Shown here in pieces: positions 32,239-41,839 of a DNA stretch of 64,000 bases. The notes under the pieces were generated by a model that was not told where the DNA came from, did no database searches, and worked only from the letters and a program-made list of their open reading frames with translations. The number at the start of each line of letters is the position of its first letter. Positions within the stretch are counted from its first letter, which is position 1. This stretch comes from Bacteroidota bacterium (GTDB lineage Bacteria > Bacteroidota > Bacteroidia > Chitinophagales > Chitinophagaceae), in the NCBI GenBank assembly GCA_018267915.1, contig JAFDXN010000060.1, positions 434,001-498,000 on the forward strand, read 5' to 3'. Position numbers and translations under genes: made by a program.

Positions 32239-33417
32239 TTGAAAATACTTTTTCTCGCTAACCGAATACCATACCCGCCTTACCGCGGCGACAAGCTGAA
32301 GATCTACAACCTCGCGAAAAGGCTGAGAGATAAGCATGAACTGTACCTGCTCACCTTTACGCAAACAGAGGAGGACAAGACTTATAAATCGGAGCTGGAG
32401 AAGGTATTTAAAGAAGTGCATTTAGTGCATCTGCCTAAATGGAAATCTGCCATCAACTGCCTTGCCGCTGCCTGGGACCCAAAACCATTACAGGTACTCT
32501 ACTTTCAGTCTGCGGAGATGCGCAGGGCTTTAAATGACTTGTTGCAGAAGCACAGCTTTGATGCCGTGCATGTGCAGCACCTCAGGATGTCGCCCTATAT
32601 GGTTAACAGGAAAGAAATACCATCTATACTTGATCTGCCCGATGCTTTCTCGTTGTATTGGGAGCGCCGTAAGCTCGTGAAGCGTGGATTGCTGACCCAG
32701 ATATTCGAGAACATTGAACAGAAGCGTGTACTCCGTTACGAGTCTATATTGAAGGACTATCGCCTGTCGCTGGTGTGCTCACAGGAAGACCTGGAATATC
32801 TGCAACAGAAACACAGCGCAAATAACCTGCGCCTGCTGCCCAATGGGGTAGACCTCGATACTTTCAAAGCAGGTGGCCATGATTACAGCCACAATCATAC
32901 ATTGCTATTCACCGGCAATATGGATTATGCCCCGAACGTGGACGCAGTAGCTTATTTTGTAAAAGACATTTTGCCGAAAATTCACGAGAAGTTTCCCGAT
33001 ACTAAGTTCATCATAGCAGGACAGCGACCGGTAAGAAAAGTAACGGAGCTTGCATCGGATAAGGTGATCATCACCGGGTTTGTGAAAGACCTCGCGGCAG
33101 TCTATAACAGCGCAAGTATTGTGGTGGCACCCTTGCGGTTTGGCGCCGGTACGCAGAACAAAGTGCTGGAGGCGATGGCGATGGGCGTGCCCGTCGTTTG
33201 TTCCAATATCGGCTTCAAAGGGCTCGGTATTGCCAGCGGTGAGGGCGCTACCATGCAAACCGATCCACATGCTTTTGCGAACAGTGTAAACGAACTACTT
33301 GCCTCACAATCGCTGCGAGAAGAAACTGGCAGTAAGGGTTTGGCAGTAACCAGGCAGCGTTTTGGCTGGGATGCTATAGCTGAGCAATTAGAGCAATACT
33401 TTTCGGAGATTATTTAA
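32239..33417 (+). CDS. Glycosyltransferase, TIGR03087-like GT4
   Basis: 392 residues starting at TTG (32239); no ATG fits before the conserved ILFLANRIPYPPYRGDK. Features: LDLPDAFSLYWERR in the middle, LPNGVDLDTFKAG, a FTGNMDYAPNVDAVAYF donor-domain start and APLRFGAGTQNKVLEAMAMG near the end, the pattern of sugar transferases first described with PEP-CTERM/exopolysaccharide loci. Starts 7 bp after ribBA, so it is probably read from the same mRNA. Its last 4 bp overlap the convergent TamB-like gene. Confidence 0.9.
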   Translation: MKILFLANRIPYPPYRGDKLKIYNLAKRLRDKHELYLLTFTQTEEDKTYKSELEKVFKEVHLVHLPKWKSAINCLAAAWDPKPLQVLYFQSAEMRRALNDLLQKHSFDAVHVQHLRMSPYMVNRKEIPSILDLPDAFSLYWERRKLVKRGLLTQIFENIEQKRVLRYESILKDYRLSLVCSQEDLEYLQQKHSANNLRLLPNGVDLDTFKAGGHDYSHNHTLLFTGNMDYAPNVDAVAYFVKDILPKIHEKFPDTKFIIAGQRPVRKVTELASDKVIITGFVKDLAAVYNSASIVVAPLRFGAGTQNKVLEAMAMGVPVVCSNIGFKGLGIASGEGATMQTDPHAFANSVNELLASQSLREETGSKGLAVTRQRFGWDAIAEQLEQYFSEII

Positions 33418-36400
33418 TCAGTCCCGCTTTCAGATTTTTTCAGGTCGGCTGTGTCAACTGTCTTTGGTTTTATGCCGAAGAAATCATTGAAATTATCGAA
33501 CGAGCGGCGCCACGATATACCAATGCCGCGGCGGTACACATTGCTTTCCGCAAGTATGTCGTAGTTGCTTGTGTTGAAGATATTAAATCGCAGGTTGCCG
33601 TTTTCCGTCAACAGGTATTGTATCCTGAAGTCGCCGGCCAGGTTAAAGTTGGTGGTGTTACTGGTTGAAGGATGTCCCCAATCATAGGTGCCACCAACTT
33701 CTACTATCAGCCTGTCTTTAAGCAGGTTTTTCTTTACACCCAGGCTTAGTTGGTTCCCCGTCAGGTCGGTGCTGGTTGCCGGGTCGCTCAGGTTATAATT
33801 CTTATACTGAAGGTCGATGGAAAGGTCCTGGTTGCCCAGCAGTTTGTTCACAATATTGGTGAGCTGCGATGAGGCGCCCGACGAAATGATCTGGCTGATG
33901 TTATTGATAGCACCCGATACGGCGCTAGTACCACCTGCCAGCCCTTCAGGTGGTATAAAGCTGCCTATTAACAGCAGCGCGGCCACCTGGTCAAACAGCT
34001 CACGATCGCTTTGATTGATATGCTCCAGTTTGGTATAAGCATAGGTTCCTATCGAGCGCCTGTCGGGCAGGTCCAGGTTGAAGGTAAGCTTCGGATCCTG
34101 AAGCGTTCCGTTCATATGCAGCAGCACATTCACATTCTGTGCGGTCTTTGCGTCGGATAATTCATTCTTTGGCACCGGTCCATTTTCACCTTGCTCATAG
34201 GCAGTCAGCAGGTCGTAAAGCCTTGCGCTGACAGTGTAGGTGGCATCCACACCCAGGTTGGTCTGCGATACCGGCCCGTTAAAGTCTATCTTGCTGCCCT
34301 GGTTCAGTATGAACTTGCGCTTGAAGAAAAGTTGTTTAAACGTAAAGGTATAATCCCCATCCTCTACCGTGAAGGGACCATACATGCGCATGTCTCCGCC
34401 AAGCGGTATTTGCAATAATATATTTCCGTAGCCTTTCGCGTTAATAGCATCGCCCGTCGTCGGGTCTATCAACAGGGTTATCTCACCTTCAGGGGTCAGG
34501 TTGGCGTTGATGTTAAGCGTTAGCTTGTTCTTATTTGTTTTTTTATACACCACCTGGTTCTCACCGTACTTCTTGAAGCTTACATAGCTGTAGGTCCCCA
34601 AATCACTGGTGTTATTCATTGGAAAGTAAAGGTGTGATTTTTTAATGGGCGTAGCCGTAATGTCCATCCGGATATCATTTAGCGGGCCTATAACATGAAA
34701 CTGGTCCACCTGTGCTATCAGGTTACCGTAAAAAAGCGGATTGTCATAATCCTTTAAGTTCAAAACTTCAAACTCCGGCGTGGTCAACTGGAAGTTGAGG
34801 CGCATTTTTTTGAAGCGCTGGTGAGTAATGCTGCCGGTGAGCGTGGCTTCGTTGTTGTGCGAATCGTAGAGTTTTATTACTCCCAGGTCTATCTTTTTGC
34901 TGTTTACACTTATGTCCGCATTAGGTATCTGGTAATAAGTTCCCAGCAGGTCCAGCTTCGTTCCGGCCTGGCTCAGGTTCACCACGCTTTCCACATCGGG
35001 CTCTATACCGGTGCCGCTTATTTTCACATTGCCGTTCAGCACACCTTTCATGTTGCTCAGGTAGCCATTCACGAATGGCGAGAGCCACACAAGTGGTGCA
35101 TTGTTGAGCTGCACGGCGCCATCCAATGTCTGCGCACTGGTGCTGTCCGATATGATCTTGCCATACACGTTCAGTGAAGACGAACCGCGATATACCCCTG
35201 TTTGCTGATCGAGGTATATGATGCGCCTTGCCGCATCGTAATTGCCGGTGATGTTGATATTGCCGATCGTGTCGGCGCCCAGTTTCACGTCTGTCGCCTT
35301 TACCTGGCCGTTGGCAGTTATCTTGCCGAACATATGCTCCATGTGCAGGTCGGCATTAATGCGGCCATCGGGCTGCAGGTTACCCAGCCCGGCCAGTGCG
35401 CCCAGTTCAGCTACGTCAAGGTTCTCAGTTTTTACATTGAGCGATTGCAGCGTGGTCTCGTCTTGGGTATTCACAGATATATGCTGCAAGCCCGCATTGA
35501 TATTGAGGTCTTTTATCTTCAGGTATTTATCTGAAAAGACAATGCGGCTGCCGCCGGGTATCTCCCACTTGTCATGGTTCAGGTAAAACTCCGATTGGCG
35601 CATGGCAAGATAAAGGCTGTCGCCACTGGCTACCCCTTCGCCGTTGAGCGTGGCCGTGCCATAAGCATCGGGCGAAGCCGTTGCGATCTTGAAGGCGAAC
35701 GAGTCGTTTCCTACGCTGGCATTCACATTCATTGATATGTTCAGCAGGCTGTCCCCTAACACTATGTTGTCTACCTTTGCATCCACCCCCAACTTTCTGA
35801 AGTCACCGTTGCCGTCCAGGTTCACGTTATAGAGCTTTACATTGCTGATGATGCCAAAAGGGATTTTGGCATTGAGCGTAAGTTGTTGCTGTGCAGTTTT
35901 CAGATTGCCGCTTACCGTTGCGTTGTTAAAGCCTTTCAGGCTCGGCGCGAGTACCGCCAACAGGCTATCCATATTGCGGGTGCTCACGCTGAAGCTCAGG
36001 TCTTGCTCCGGCGTTTCGTGTGCAGGGCGCCTGATGTAGCTGGGCAGGTAGCCGCCCACGTAATATTGAAAGGAGTAGGGCAGGCCGCTCAGTTTGTAAT
36101 TGCCCTGCAGGCTTGCCGCCACCGCATTACTTTCTATATGCAGTGTTTTCTGCCCGTTCTCGTCTGTGGAGTTGATGTAGATCGAGTCGATATCAAGCCT
36201 GTGTGCATTGCGGCGCAGGTTGATATTATAGAGCTTGGCATAGCCGGTGAAGTTATCGATATTAGTGCCGGTGCAGTTAAGGTCAAAGTCGGCGCCTGCC
36301 TGCAAAGAGTCTTTGGTGAAATTGAGCGCTTTGAAATTACTGCCCAGTAGGTTGGCCTTCGCATCTACATGCGCCAGCGGCTGGCTGAAATCAAGATTGC

Positions 36401-38183
36401 CATAAAAGGCCAGCGACAGGTTCGGGTCATCGATCAGTACCTTGCCGCTGAACTTCTTTTTCTCCAGTGTACCGTCGGCCGTAATGTTCTGGTATTTGTA
36501 GCCATGAAAGGTGATATTGCCGATCGTGGCATCCATGCTCAGTTGCGCTGTATTGGGATCAAATGCTGTTCCCTTTACGTTCCCGTGAAAAGAGAGTGTG
36601 CCCAGTTCCGGTTGACGCAGCAGCGTGCCCAGGTCGAAGTTGTCCGTGCTCACCGTCCCTGAATAGGCCGCATTGTTCGATACGAACTTCGGCATGTCGA
36701 GTTTGATGTTGGATGTGATGGTGCCGAGGTTACTGCTAAGCACACCATTCGCTGCGAAGTTCTCTATATAGCCCTTAAAATTGCCCTTGAAATAAGCGTA
36801 GGCGATCTTTTCAACGGCTATGTTAGGGTTGTTCTTCAGTTGTGGTGCATATTTCAGTATGCCCGCGCCGGTGGTCATGATCTCACCGTTGCTGAAGTCG
36901 ATCATCGTCTTGTAAATGTCCGGCAGCCCGGTCATCTTCAGGTTGCCCTTCACGCTATTTGCTCCGTCGTTTAGCAGCAGGTCGGTTGCCTTTATATCTG
37001 CTACGCTGCCCCAGGCATTACCGGCTATCTTTACTACCGAGGGATATTGCCTGAGCTGAGGTGCGAAGTAAGCGATGTCCCTCACATCTATCGTGCTGTT
37101 GGCTAGGTGTGCTTCCATCTGCACGCGGTTGATGTAGTCTTCAAAATCCGGGAAGCGAGCGTATCGCATCGCATAGAAGTGCTGTAGTTTGCTATAGTTT
37201 GTTTCGAGGTATAGCTTATCACATATCGATGCATTAGGCGACACGGTCACCTTGCTCCGCATCTCTTTTATCACCATGCCGCAACGTTCCATTGCCGACA
37301 GGTGTTCTATATTGCCATGCAGGGTATCGCCCTTGATGCTGATCTGTCCGGCCTCTATGTTGATCTTGCTGATGCGCAGGTGGCTGGCGTCAAACTCGTT
37401 CGGTTCAGGCTCACGCTCGTTCGATTTCAGGGCGAATGCGCAATCCTTTAGCGACAGATCGTCAAGGCTAACTACCCAGCCATCCGTATTGAAGGGCGTG
37501 TTGTCATATACATTGCTTTTCGGCTTGCGGAGCCTTGGTGGCCGCCCGCCCTGGTAGCTGTCCATGCTGATGCTTGTATTGCCTAAGGCAATGCTTTGCA
37601 CATTCATGAGCTTCTTCTTCAGGTCCAGCTTGTTCATATTCACCGCCAGGCTGCCCACGTCGAAGTCCATGTCTTCTCCCACCCAGCCGTCATCCATATG
37701 GAAGCGCACGTTCCCCAGGTCTATCTTTTTCAGGTCCAGCTCAAATTCCTGTGGCTGGCTCGTCTTTTTCTTTTGTGTATTGCTGGTGAAGGCATCGATC
37801 ACGAAGCGATAGTTCCACAGGTCGGCTGCCGGGGTGCGGTACATATGCACATAGGCATTGTGCAGTCCTATATAGCTCAGCACGGGTATTTCTTTTTTCA
37901 GGAAAAACCAGTCTGTAATGCGGGCCTCGGCGCTGCCGGCATAGAGCAGGGTATCGCCTTGCTGGTCTTGTATGTATAGCCCCTCCAGCACCACGTGGTT
38001 CAGCAGGTCTATGCGCACATGCTTGAGGCTCACCTTGGTCTTCAGCTTTTCGGCCAGCATATGTGTGGCCTTGCGGGCAAGGTAATTCTGTACCGGCGTA
38101 AGGTTTACCAGCACAAAAAGAAGTATTACAAGTCCGATTAATATAAGGCCTGTATTTCTTAGTATTTTAAGGAAGCGCTTCAG
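33414..38183 (-). CDS. TamB-like translocation/assembly module protein, probable CTG start
   Basis: 1589 residues if translation begins at CTG 38183. The C-terminal 350 residues hold the TamB (DUF490) domain (IPLGGDMRMYGPFTVEDGDYTFTF, seen in parts, and LLIGSFIPPEG), and the rest is a very long series of beta strands as expected for a periplasm-spanning AsmA-like protein that feeds lipids or proteins to the outer membrane. From the first ATG/GTG-type start (GTG 38114) the membrane anchor would be cut; only the upstream frame encodes KRFLKILRNTGLILIGLVI plus LLFVLVN. Between the in-frame TAA and GTG there is no ATG, GTG or TTG. A TATTTTTG -7 element lies at 38210-38217. Converges with the glycosyltransferase gene. 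Confidence 0.85.
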   Translation of the reverse strand: MKRFLKILRNTGLILIGLVILLFVLVNLTPVQNYLARKATHMLAEKLKTKVSLKHVRIDLLNHVVLEGLYIQDQQGDTLLYAGSAEARITDWFFLKKEIPVLSYIGLHNAYVHMYRTPAADLWNYRFVIDAFTSNTQKKKTSQPQEFELDLKKIDLGNVRFHMDDGWVGEDMDFDVGSLAVNMNKLDLKKKLMNVQSIALGNTSISMDSYQGGRPPRLRKPKSNVYDNTPFNTDGWVVSLDDLSLKDCAFALKSNEREPEPNEFDASHLRISKINIEAGQISIKGDTLHGNIEHLSAMERCGMVIKEMRSKVTVSPNASICDKLYLETNYSKLQHFYAMRYARFPDFEDYINRVQMEAHLANSTIDVRDIAYFAPQLRQYPSVVKIAGNAWGSVADIKATDLLLNDGANSVKGNLKMTGLPDIYKTMIDFSNGEIMTTGAGILKYAPQLKNNPNIAVEKIAYAYFKGNFKGYIENFAANGVLSSNLGTITSNIKLDMPKFVSNNAAYSGTVSTDNFDLGTLLRQPELGTLSFHGNVKGTAFDPNTAQLSMDATIGNITFHGYKYQNITADGTLEKKKFSGKVLIDDPNLSLAFYGNLDFSQPLAHVDAKANLLGSNFKALNFTKDSLQAGADFDLNCTGTNIDNFTGYAKLYNINLRRNAHRLDIDSIYINSTDENGQKTLHIESNAVAASLQGNYKLSGLPYSFQYYVGGYLPSYIRRPAHETPEQDLSFSVSTRNMDSLLAVLAPSLKGFNNATVSGNLKTAQQQLTLNAKIPFGIISNVKLYNVNLDGNGDFRKLGVDAKVDNIVLGDSLLNISMNVNASVGNDSFAFKIATASPDAYGTATLNGEGVASGDSLYLAMRQSEFYLNHDKWEIPGGSRIVFSDKYLKIKDLNINAGLQHISVNTQDETTLQSLNVKTENLDVAELGALAGLGNLQPDGRINADLHMEHMFGKITANGQVKATDVKLGADTIGNINITGNYDAARRIIYLDQQTGVYRGSSSLNVYGKIISDSTSAQTLDGAVQLNNAPLVWLSPFVNGYLSNMKGVLNGNVKISGTGIEPDVESVVNLSQAGTKLDLLGTYYQIPNADISVNSKKIDLGVIKLYDSHNNEATLTGSITHQRFKKMRLNFQLTTPEFEVLNLKDYDNPLFYGNLIAQVDQFHVIGPLNDIRMDITATPIKKSHLYFPMNNTSDLGTYSYVSFKKYGENQVVYKKTNKNKLTLNINANLTPEGEITLLIDPTTGDAINAKGYGNILLQIPLGGDMRMYGPFTVEDGDYTFTFKQLFFKRKFILNQGSKIDFNGPVSQTNLGVDATYTVSARLYDLLTAYEQGENGPVPKNELSDAKTAQNVNVLLHMNGTLQDPKLTFNLDLPDRRSIGTYAYTKLEHINQSDRELFDQVAALLLIGSFIPPEGLAGGTSAVSGAINNISQIISSGASSQLTNIVNKLLGNQDLSIDLQYKNYNLSDPATSTDLTGNQLSLGVKKNLLKDRLIVEVGGTYDWGHPSTSNTTNFNLAGDFRIQYLLTENGNLRFNIFNTSNYDILAESNVYRRGIGISWRRSFDNFNDFFGIKPKTVDTADLKKSESGTD

Positions 38184-38209
38184 TGATCTTGCCTTTTAGA
38201 TGCCCGCAA

Positions 38210-38217
38210 CAAAAATA
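38210..38217 (-). promoter_or_regulatory. -7 promoter element of the TamB-like gene
   Basis: Minus-strand TATTTTTG, exact TAnnTTTG match, 26 bp before the proposed CTG start and too close to it to allow a start further upstream. Confidence 0.5.
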
Positions 38218-38309
38218 AGTCCTGGAATTACTCCCGGGCCTCATCAAATTGTTAAACAAATGTACTATAACCGGGGCGTTATTCTAATATAAGCGCAAAT
38301 ATTGTGAGC

Positions 38310-38732
38310 TTAGGTGGTTACAGGCAGGGTTTGTTCAGTACATAGCTTGTAGAGCATATTACAGGTGGCGATATAGCTCGTCCAGGTCGAAGGCTTAGTG
38401 ACGTAAGCGCAGGCGCCGAGTTTCAGGCATATTTCCTTCTCGATCTCGTTGATAGATGTGGAAAAGATTACCACGGGTATATGGCTGTAGCGCTTGTCGC
38501 TTTTCAGGATGCGTAGCGTTTCACTGCCGTTCAGCCGGGGCATATTCAGGTCCAGAACGATCAGACCGATATCCGCCGTTCCTGAACTTTCAAACTGGTC
38601 CAGCAGGGCCTGGCCATCTTCACAAAAACGTATCTTGTCCGGGTGACCGATCTCCCTGAACCCTTCCTGCATCATAAAGCGATCTTCCAGGTCGTCTTCC
38701 GCTGCAAGTATATGCCGGGGGCCTTTGCTCAT
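38310..38732 (-). CDS. Response regulator, receiver domain only
   Basis: 140 residues, a single receiver domain with acidic pair ED/D (12-14), phosphoacceptor D61 in LIVLDLNMPRLNG, FSTS and the conserved lysine in VTKPST. It belongs to the RcpA-like type that pairs with phytochrome- and PAS-type kinases. There is no output domain, so it must act by protein contact or in a phosphorelay. Last gene of the stressosome operon, 29 bp after the kinase. Confidence 0.92.
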   Translation of the reverse strand: MSKGPRHILAAEDDLEDRFMMQEGFREIGHPDKIRFCEDGQALLDQFESSGTADIGLIVLDLNMPRLNGSETLRILKSDKRYSHIPVVIFSTSINEIEKEICLKLGACAYVTKPSTWTSYIATCNMLYKLCTEQTLPVTT

Positions 38733-38761
38733 GTTGCAAAGTTGTGGTTTTTTCGAGACTT

Positions 38762-40372
38762 TCAGGGTTTTTTGATGGGGATGGTAATGGAAAAGCTCGC
38801 TCCTATTCCCGGCCTTCCCTCCGCGCTTATCTCGCCATTATGCACCTCGGCGATCTTTTTGCAGATTGCCAGCCCTATGCCCGTACCGCCAAATTTTTCC
38901 CGGGTATGCAGGCGTTGAAAAAGGTTGAACATCTTAGGTATGTACTGGTTGTCGAAACCGATACCATTGTCCGCAAAGGTAATGGTGGCCGTTGCCCCTT
39001 TTTGTACAACGGAGATATCGATAACCGGGGAAACGCCTTCTTTGGTGAATTTTATCGCATTCGACAGCAGGTTTTCAAACAGTTGCCGCAGTTGCCCGGC
39101 ATTGCCTTCCACGATGGGCAATTGCTGCATATTCACAGTTGCGTTCTTTTCTTCTATGGCAATTTGCAGGTCGTCCAGTGCCTCTTTCAATACAATGTTC
39201 AGGTCCACCTCCTTAAAGGCGCCTTTGTTGATCGTGGAGTAGGCCAGCACGTCCTGGACCAATGCCCTCATCCTGTCGCTGGCTGTGATGAGGTTATTGA
39301 AGATCGTGGTAGCTTCTGCAGGTAAGAGGTGCTTGTATTTTTTATCAAGGTAATCGCTGTAAAAACCGATCTTTCTCAGGGGCTCCTGCAGGTCGTGCGA
39401 GGTTACGTAGGCGAACTGTGCCAGTTGGTGATTGCTTTGGTTCAGCAGCTCCACTTTTTCTTCCAGCGTTTCGCGTATCTCCTTTAGCTCCTTGTTGTCC
39501 TTCAGTGCCTGTTCCACTGTTTTCTGCGCCTGGATGTCCACCATGTAGGTGTTCCAGTGCGCTGTGCCGTCCTTGTCTGTTTTCGCTATCGAGATACCGG
39601 TATGCCACCTGTACTCGCCTGTAGCCGCGTGCTTCAGGCGCCGCTCTCTCGGGTAGATAGTTTGCATGTCATGCACATTCCGGTCCCATTGTCGCCAGGC
39701 CTCCTCATATTCTTCGGGGTGCAGCACATCACGCCAGCGATTAGCATTTATCGCTTCGATGCTTTGCCCGCAATAGTCCAGCATCCATTGGTTGGCATAC
39801 TGTATGTCGCCATGGTCATCTATAGTGAATATCATGATCGGCAGCGATTCGGTCAGCGACCTGTATTGATATTCGCTGTCCTTCAGCTTTTCAGCCAGGT
39901 CTATCAGCAGCCTGTTTTTGCGTTTTATTTCTTCGTAGGGCGAAATGTCGGGGTCCGAGTTAAGTTGCACCTGCCATTTCTCCACCACCTGGTCATCTAT
40001 TCTCGTAGTATTTGGCAGCTTAACGGATAGGGTGGTTTTATTAATACCGCCTTCTGCTGAAGCGGTAATATCGTTTATAAGCCTTCGTGCGTAAAGAAAG
40101 CCGTCGTCTTTGCCGGCCGAATAGTTTTTTCTGTCGTCCTGCAATTCTGCCACCAGATATTTCGGCTGAGTTTTAGGCGCTGATACACTCAGCAGGAGGT
40201 GCGCCTCCGTATCTTTTCCAATTACATTCCTGCATACCTCCGATACAGCCGTGGCGAAAGCGGTCTGTGCTGCTATGCCTATACCCGTCAACTCGGCTAT
40301 TTTCATGCTTTGTTTATGGGCCAGTATCAGGTCCATTTCATTCTCCAGCGATATCCGTGTTATTTCGATCAT
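38762..40372 (-). CDS. Histidine kinase with N-terminal RsbT-like domain and PAS domain
   Basis: 536 residues. Residues 1-130 resemble an RsbT/RsbW-type GHKL ATPase: AVSEVCRNVIGK matches the N-box, but the DxGxG motif is missing (only KDDGFLYARRL), so this copy looks degenerate. A PAS domain follows (about 165-285, YRSLTESLPIMIFTIDDHGDIQYAN in parts), then a coiled coil, HisKA with phosphoacceptor H326 (TSHDLQEPLRK) and a complete HATPase domain (N-box NLLSNAIKF, DNGIGF, GTGIGLAI). Cytosolic. Overlaps the previous gene by 4 bp. The RsbT-like start suggests that stressosome signals reach this kinase directly. Confidence 0.9.
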   Translation of the reverse strand: MIEITRISLENEMDLILAHKQSMKIAELTGIGIAAQTAFATAVSEVCRNVIGKDTEAHLLLSVSAPKTQPKYLVAELQDDRKNYSAGKDDGFLYARRLINDITASAEGGINKTTLSVKLPNTTRIDDQVVEKWQVQLNSDPDISPYEEIKRKNRLLIDLAEKLKDSEYQYRSLTESLPIMIFTIDDHGDIQYANQWMLDYCGQSIEAINANRWRDVLHPEEYEEAWRQWDRNVHDMQTIYPRERRLKHAATGEYRWHTGISIAKTDKDGTAHWNTYMVDIQAQKTVEQALKDNKELKEIRETLEEKVELLNQSNHQLAQFAYVTSHDLQEPLRKIGFYSDYLDKKYKHLLPAEATTIFNNLITASDRMRALVQDVLAYSTINKGAFKEVDLNIVLKEALDDLQIAIEEKNATVNMQQLPIVEGNAGQLRQLFENLLSNAIKFTKEGVSPVIDISVVQKGATATITFADNGIGFDNQYIPKMFNLFQRLHTREKFGGTGIGLAICKKIAEVHNGEISAEGRPGIGASFSITIPIKKP

Positions 40373-41391
40373 GTTGTCACGTTTACACGACTTACCAGTA
40401 CCGACATGTCATCGGTTCTCCGGGCAAAGTCCTTATAAATGGCTGCGGCCAGTATGCTAAGGTCGTATTTTTGTATCCCCGCATATTTCTGAACGTCCCA
40501 GTGCGATTTAATGCCGTCCGAGCACATGATGATGATCTGTCCTCTTTCGGCGCTCACTATTTGTTCATTTAGCGTCGTAGGTATATTCATGCCCACTATG
40601 CCGTTATAAGCCAGGTAGCTTTTACTTACACCCGCGGTCTGTATCTTGGTGGCGATATTGCCGATGCCGCAAATGCGCCATTTTTTCTCAGCGTGTTCAT
40701 AGGCTATCATGGTGCCCACCAGGCCGCGTGTCCGCTTCACATCCTTATGCAGGTTGCGCATTATCTCGCAGGGCGCTTCGTCTTTATACTGCGGCAGGCA
40801 GGCTACAGCTTTCGCCACCGCGTTATGTGCTTCCTCGCCATGGCCCAGCCCGTCGGCCAGGAATATCTGCGTACGCCCGGGATAGCTCATGCTGGCATAG
40901 CCATCGCCGCAGAACTTTTCACCGGGTTTCGGCACATTTACGGATCTTACGTCTACTATTGGCTTTTTCGTGAAAGGGGGCAACGGCTTTTTATAAACCC
41001 TGCATAAAATAATTGTGCCCCAGTCTTTTAGAGAGTATACCTGGAAGGTGTCCGCGAGGCGCTTCATCGAGCCCAGGCCGTGGCCCAGCGTGTTGGTGGT
41101 CGATACGCCGTCCTGCACCATTTTGCCTGCGTCCGCCATGCCTTTGCCGTTATCTATCGCGATGATCTCTGCCACAGCGTTGTCACCCTCCTTATTTATT
41201 TTGAAGAGGATCTCGCCTCCTCCTCCATGCTTTACCAGGTTCGATGTTATTTCGGATATGATGAGGTCCACCTCCCCGGTTTTGGTTGCAGAGAAGCCCG
41301 CTCCCGTTACAAGGTTATGGATCTCTTTTTTCAATAGTGAAAAGTAGCTCCTGTCGGTTGCATCATAGCTTATGTGTGCTGTGTTATCCAT
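40369..41391 (-). CDS. RsbT-like ATPase fused to a SpoIIE/PP2C-type phosphatase
   Basis: 340 residues. Residues 1-135 are a GHKL ATPase of the anti-sigma type (SEITSNLVKHGGGG N-box, DNGKGMAD, LGHGLGSMKRL), followed by a PP2C/SpoIIE phosphatase domain (about 150-338) with metal-binding acidic motifs CGDG, FLADGLGHG, MCSDGIKSHW and RTDDMSVL. It resembles RsbX, which resets the stressosome by removing phosphate from RsbS and RsbR, with an added kinase-like domain. Overlaps rsbT by 8 bp and the kinase gene by 4 bp. Confidence 0.9.
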   Translation of the reverse strand: MDNTAHISYDATDRSYFSLLKKEIHNLVTGAGFSATKTGEVDLIISEITSNLVKHGGGGEILFKINKEGDNAVAEIIAIDNGKGMADAGKMVQDGVSTTNTLGHGLGSMKRLADTFQVYSLKDWGTIILCRVYKKPLPPFTKKPIVDVRSVNVPKPGEKFCGDGYASMSYPGRTQIFLADGLGHGEEAHNAVAKAVACLPQYKDEAPCEIMRNLHKDVKRTRGLVGTMIAYEHAEKKWRICGIGNIATKIQTAGVSKSYLAYNGIVGMNIPTTLNEQIVSAERGQIIIMCSDGIKSHWDVQKYAGIQKYDLSILAAAIYKDFARRTDDMSVLVSRVNVTT

Positions 41392-41839
41392 TTTTCCATT
41401 TGATCACAGTCACTACCGTGCCCTGTCCTACTACGCTTTTTATATCAAATTCGCTTACCAGCCTTTTGGTCCCGGGCAAGCCCAGGCCAAGGCTTTTACC
41501 GGTCGAGAAGCCGTCTTTCATGGCTTTCTGCACATCGGCTATGCCTGGTCCCTCATCTGTAAAGGTGAGCCGTATGCCGTTCTCCCGCCCTTTGCTTATT
41601 ACTTCTATCAGTGCATCGCCGCCGTTGGCATAGCGCAGCATGTTCCTCACCAGTTCGCTTGCCGCGGTTATCAGCTTGGTCTGGTTCACGATACCCATAC
41701 CTATTTTCGTCGCGTATTCTTTTACCCTGTTACGGAAAAGTACAACGTCCTGCTCCCTGGCTATTGGCACCTTGTCCTTACTCAGCACCGTCACCAGGCT
41801 GGTCCTCGTCGTCGCTGTTGTCCGCTTCTCCATCAACAA
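41384..41839 (-). CDS. rsbT: RsbT, stressosome serine/threonine kinase
   Basis: Up to 151 residues from the ATG at 41839; a GTG at 41794 would give a protein that starts closer to the family start and would shorten the overlap with rsbS from 62 to 17 bp. GHKL fold with N-box ASELVRNMLRYANGG, DEGPGI and a GLGLPGTKRL lid. In the stressosome RsbT is held by the RsbR-RsbS core, phosphorylates both on stress and is released to act on a downstream partner. Confidence 0.93.
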   Translation of the reverse strand: MLMEKRTTATTRTSLVTVLSKDKVPIAREQDVVLFRNRVKEYATKIGMGIVNQTKLITAASELVRNMLRYANGGDALIEVISKGRENGIRLTFTDEGPGIADVQKAMKDGFSTGKSLGLGLPGTKRLVSEFDIKSVVGQGTVVTVIKWKNG

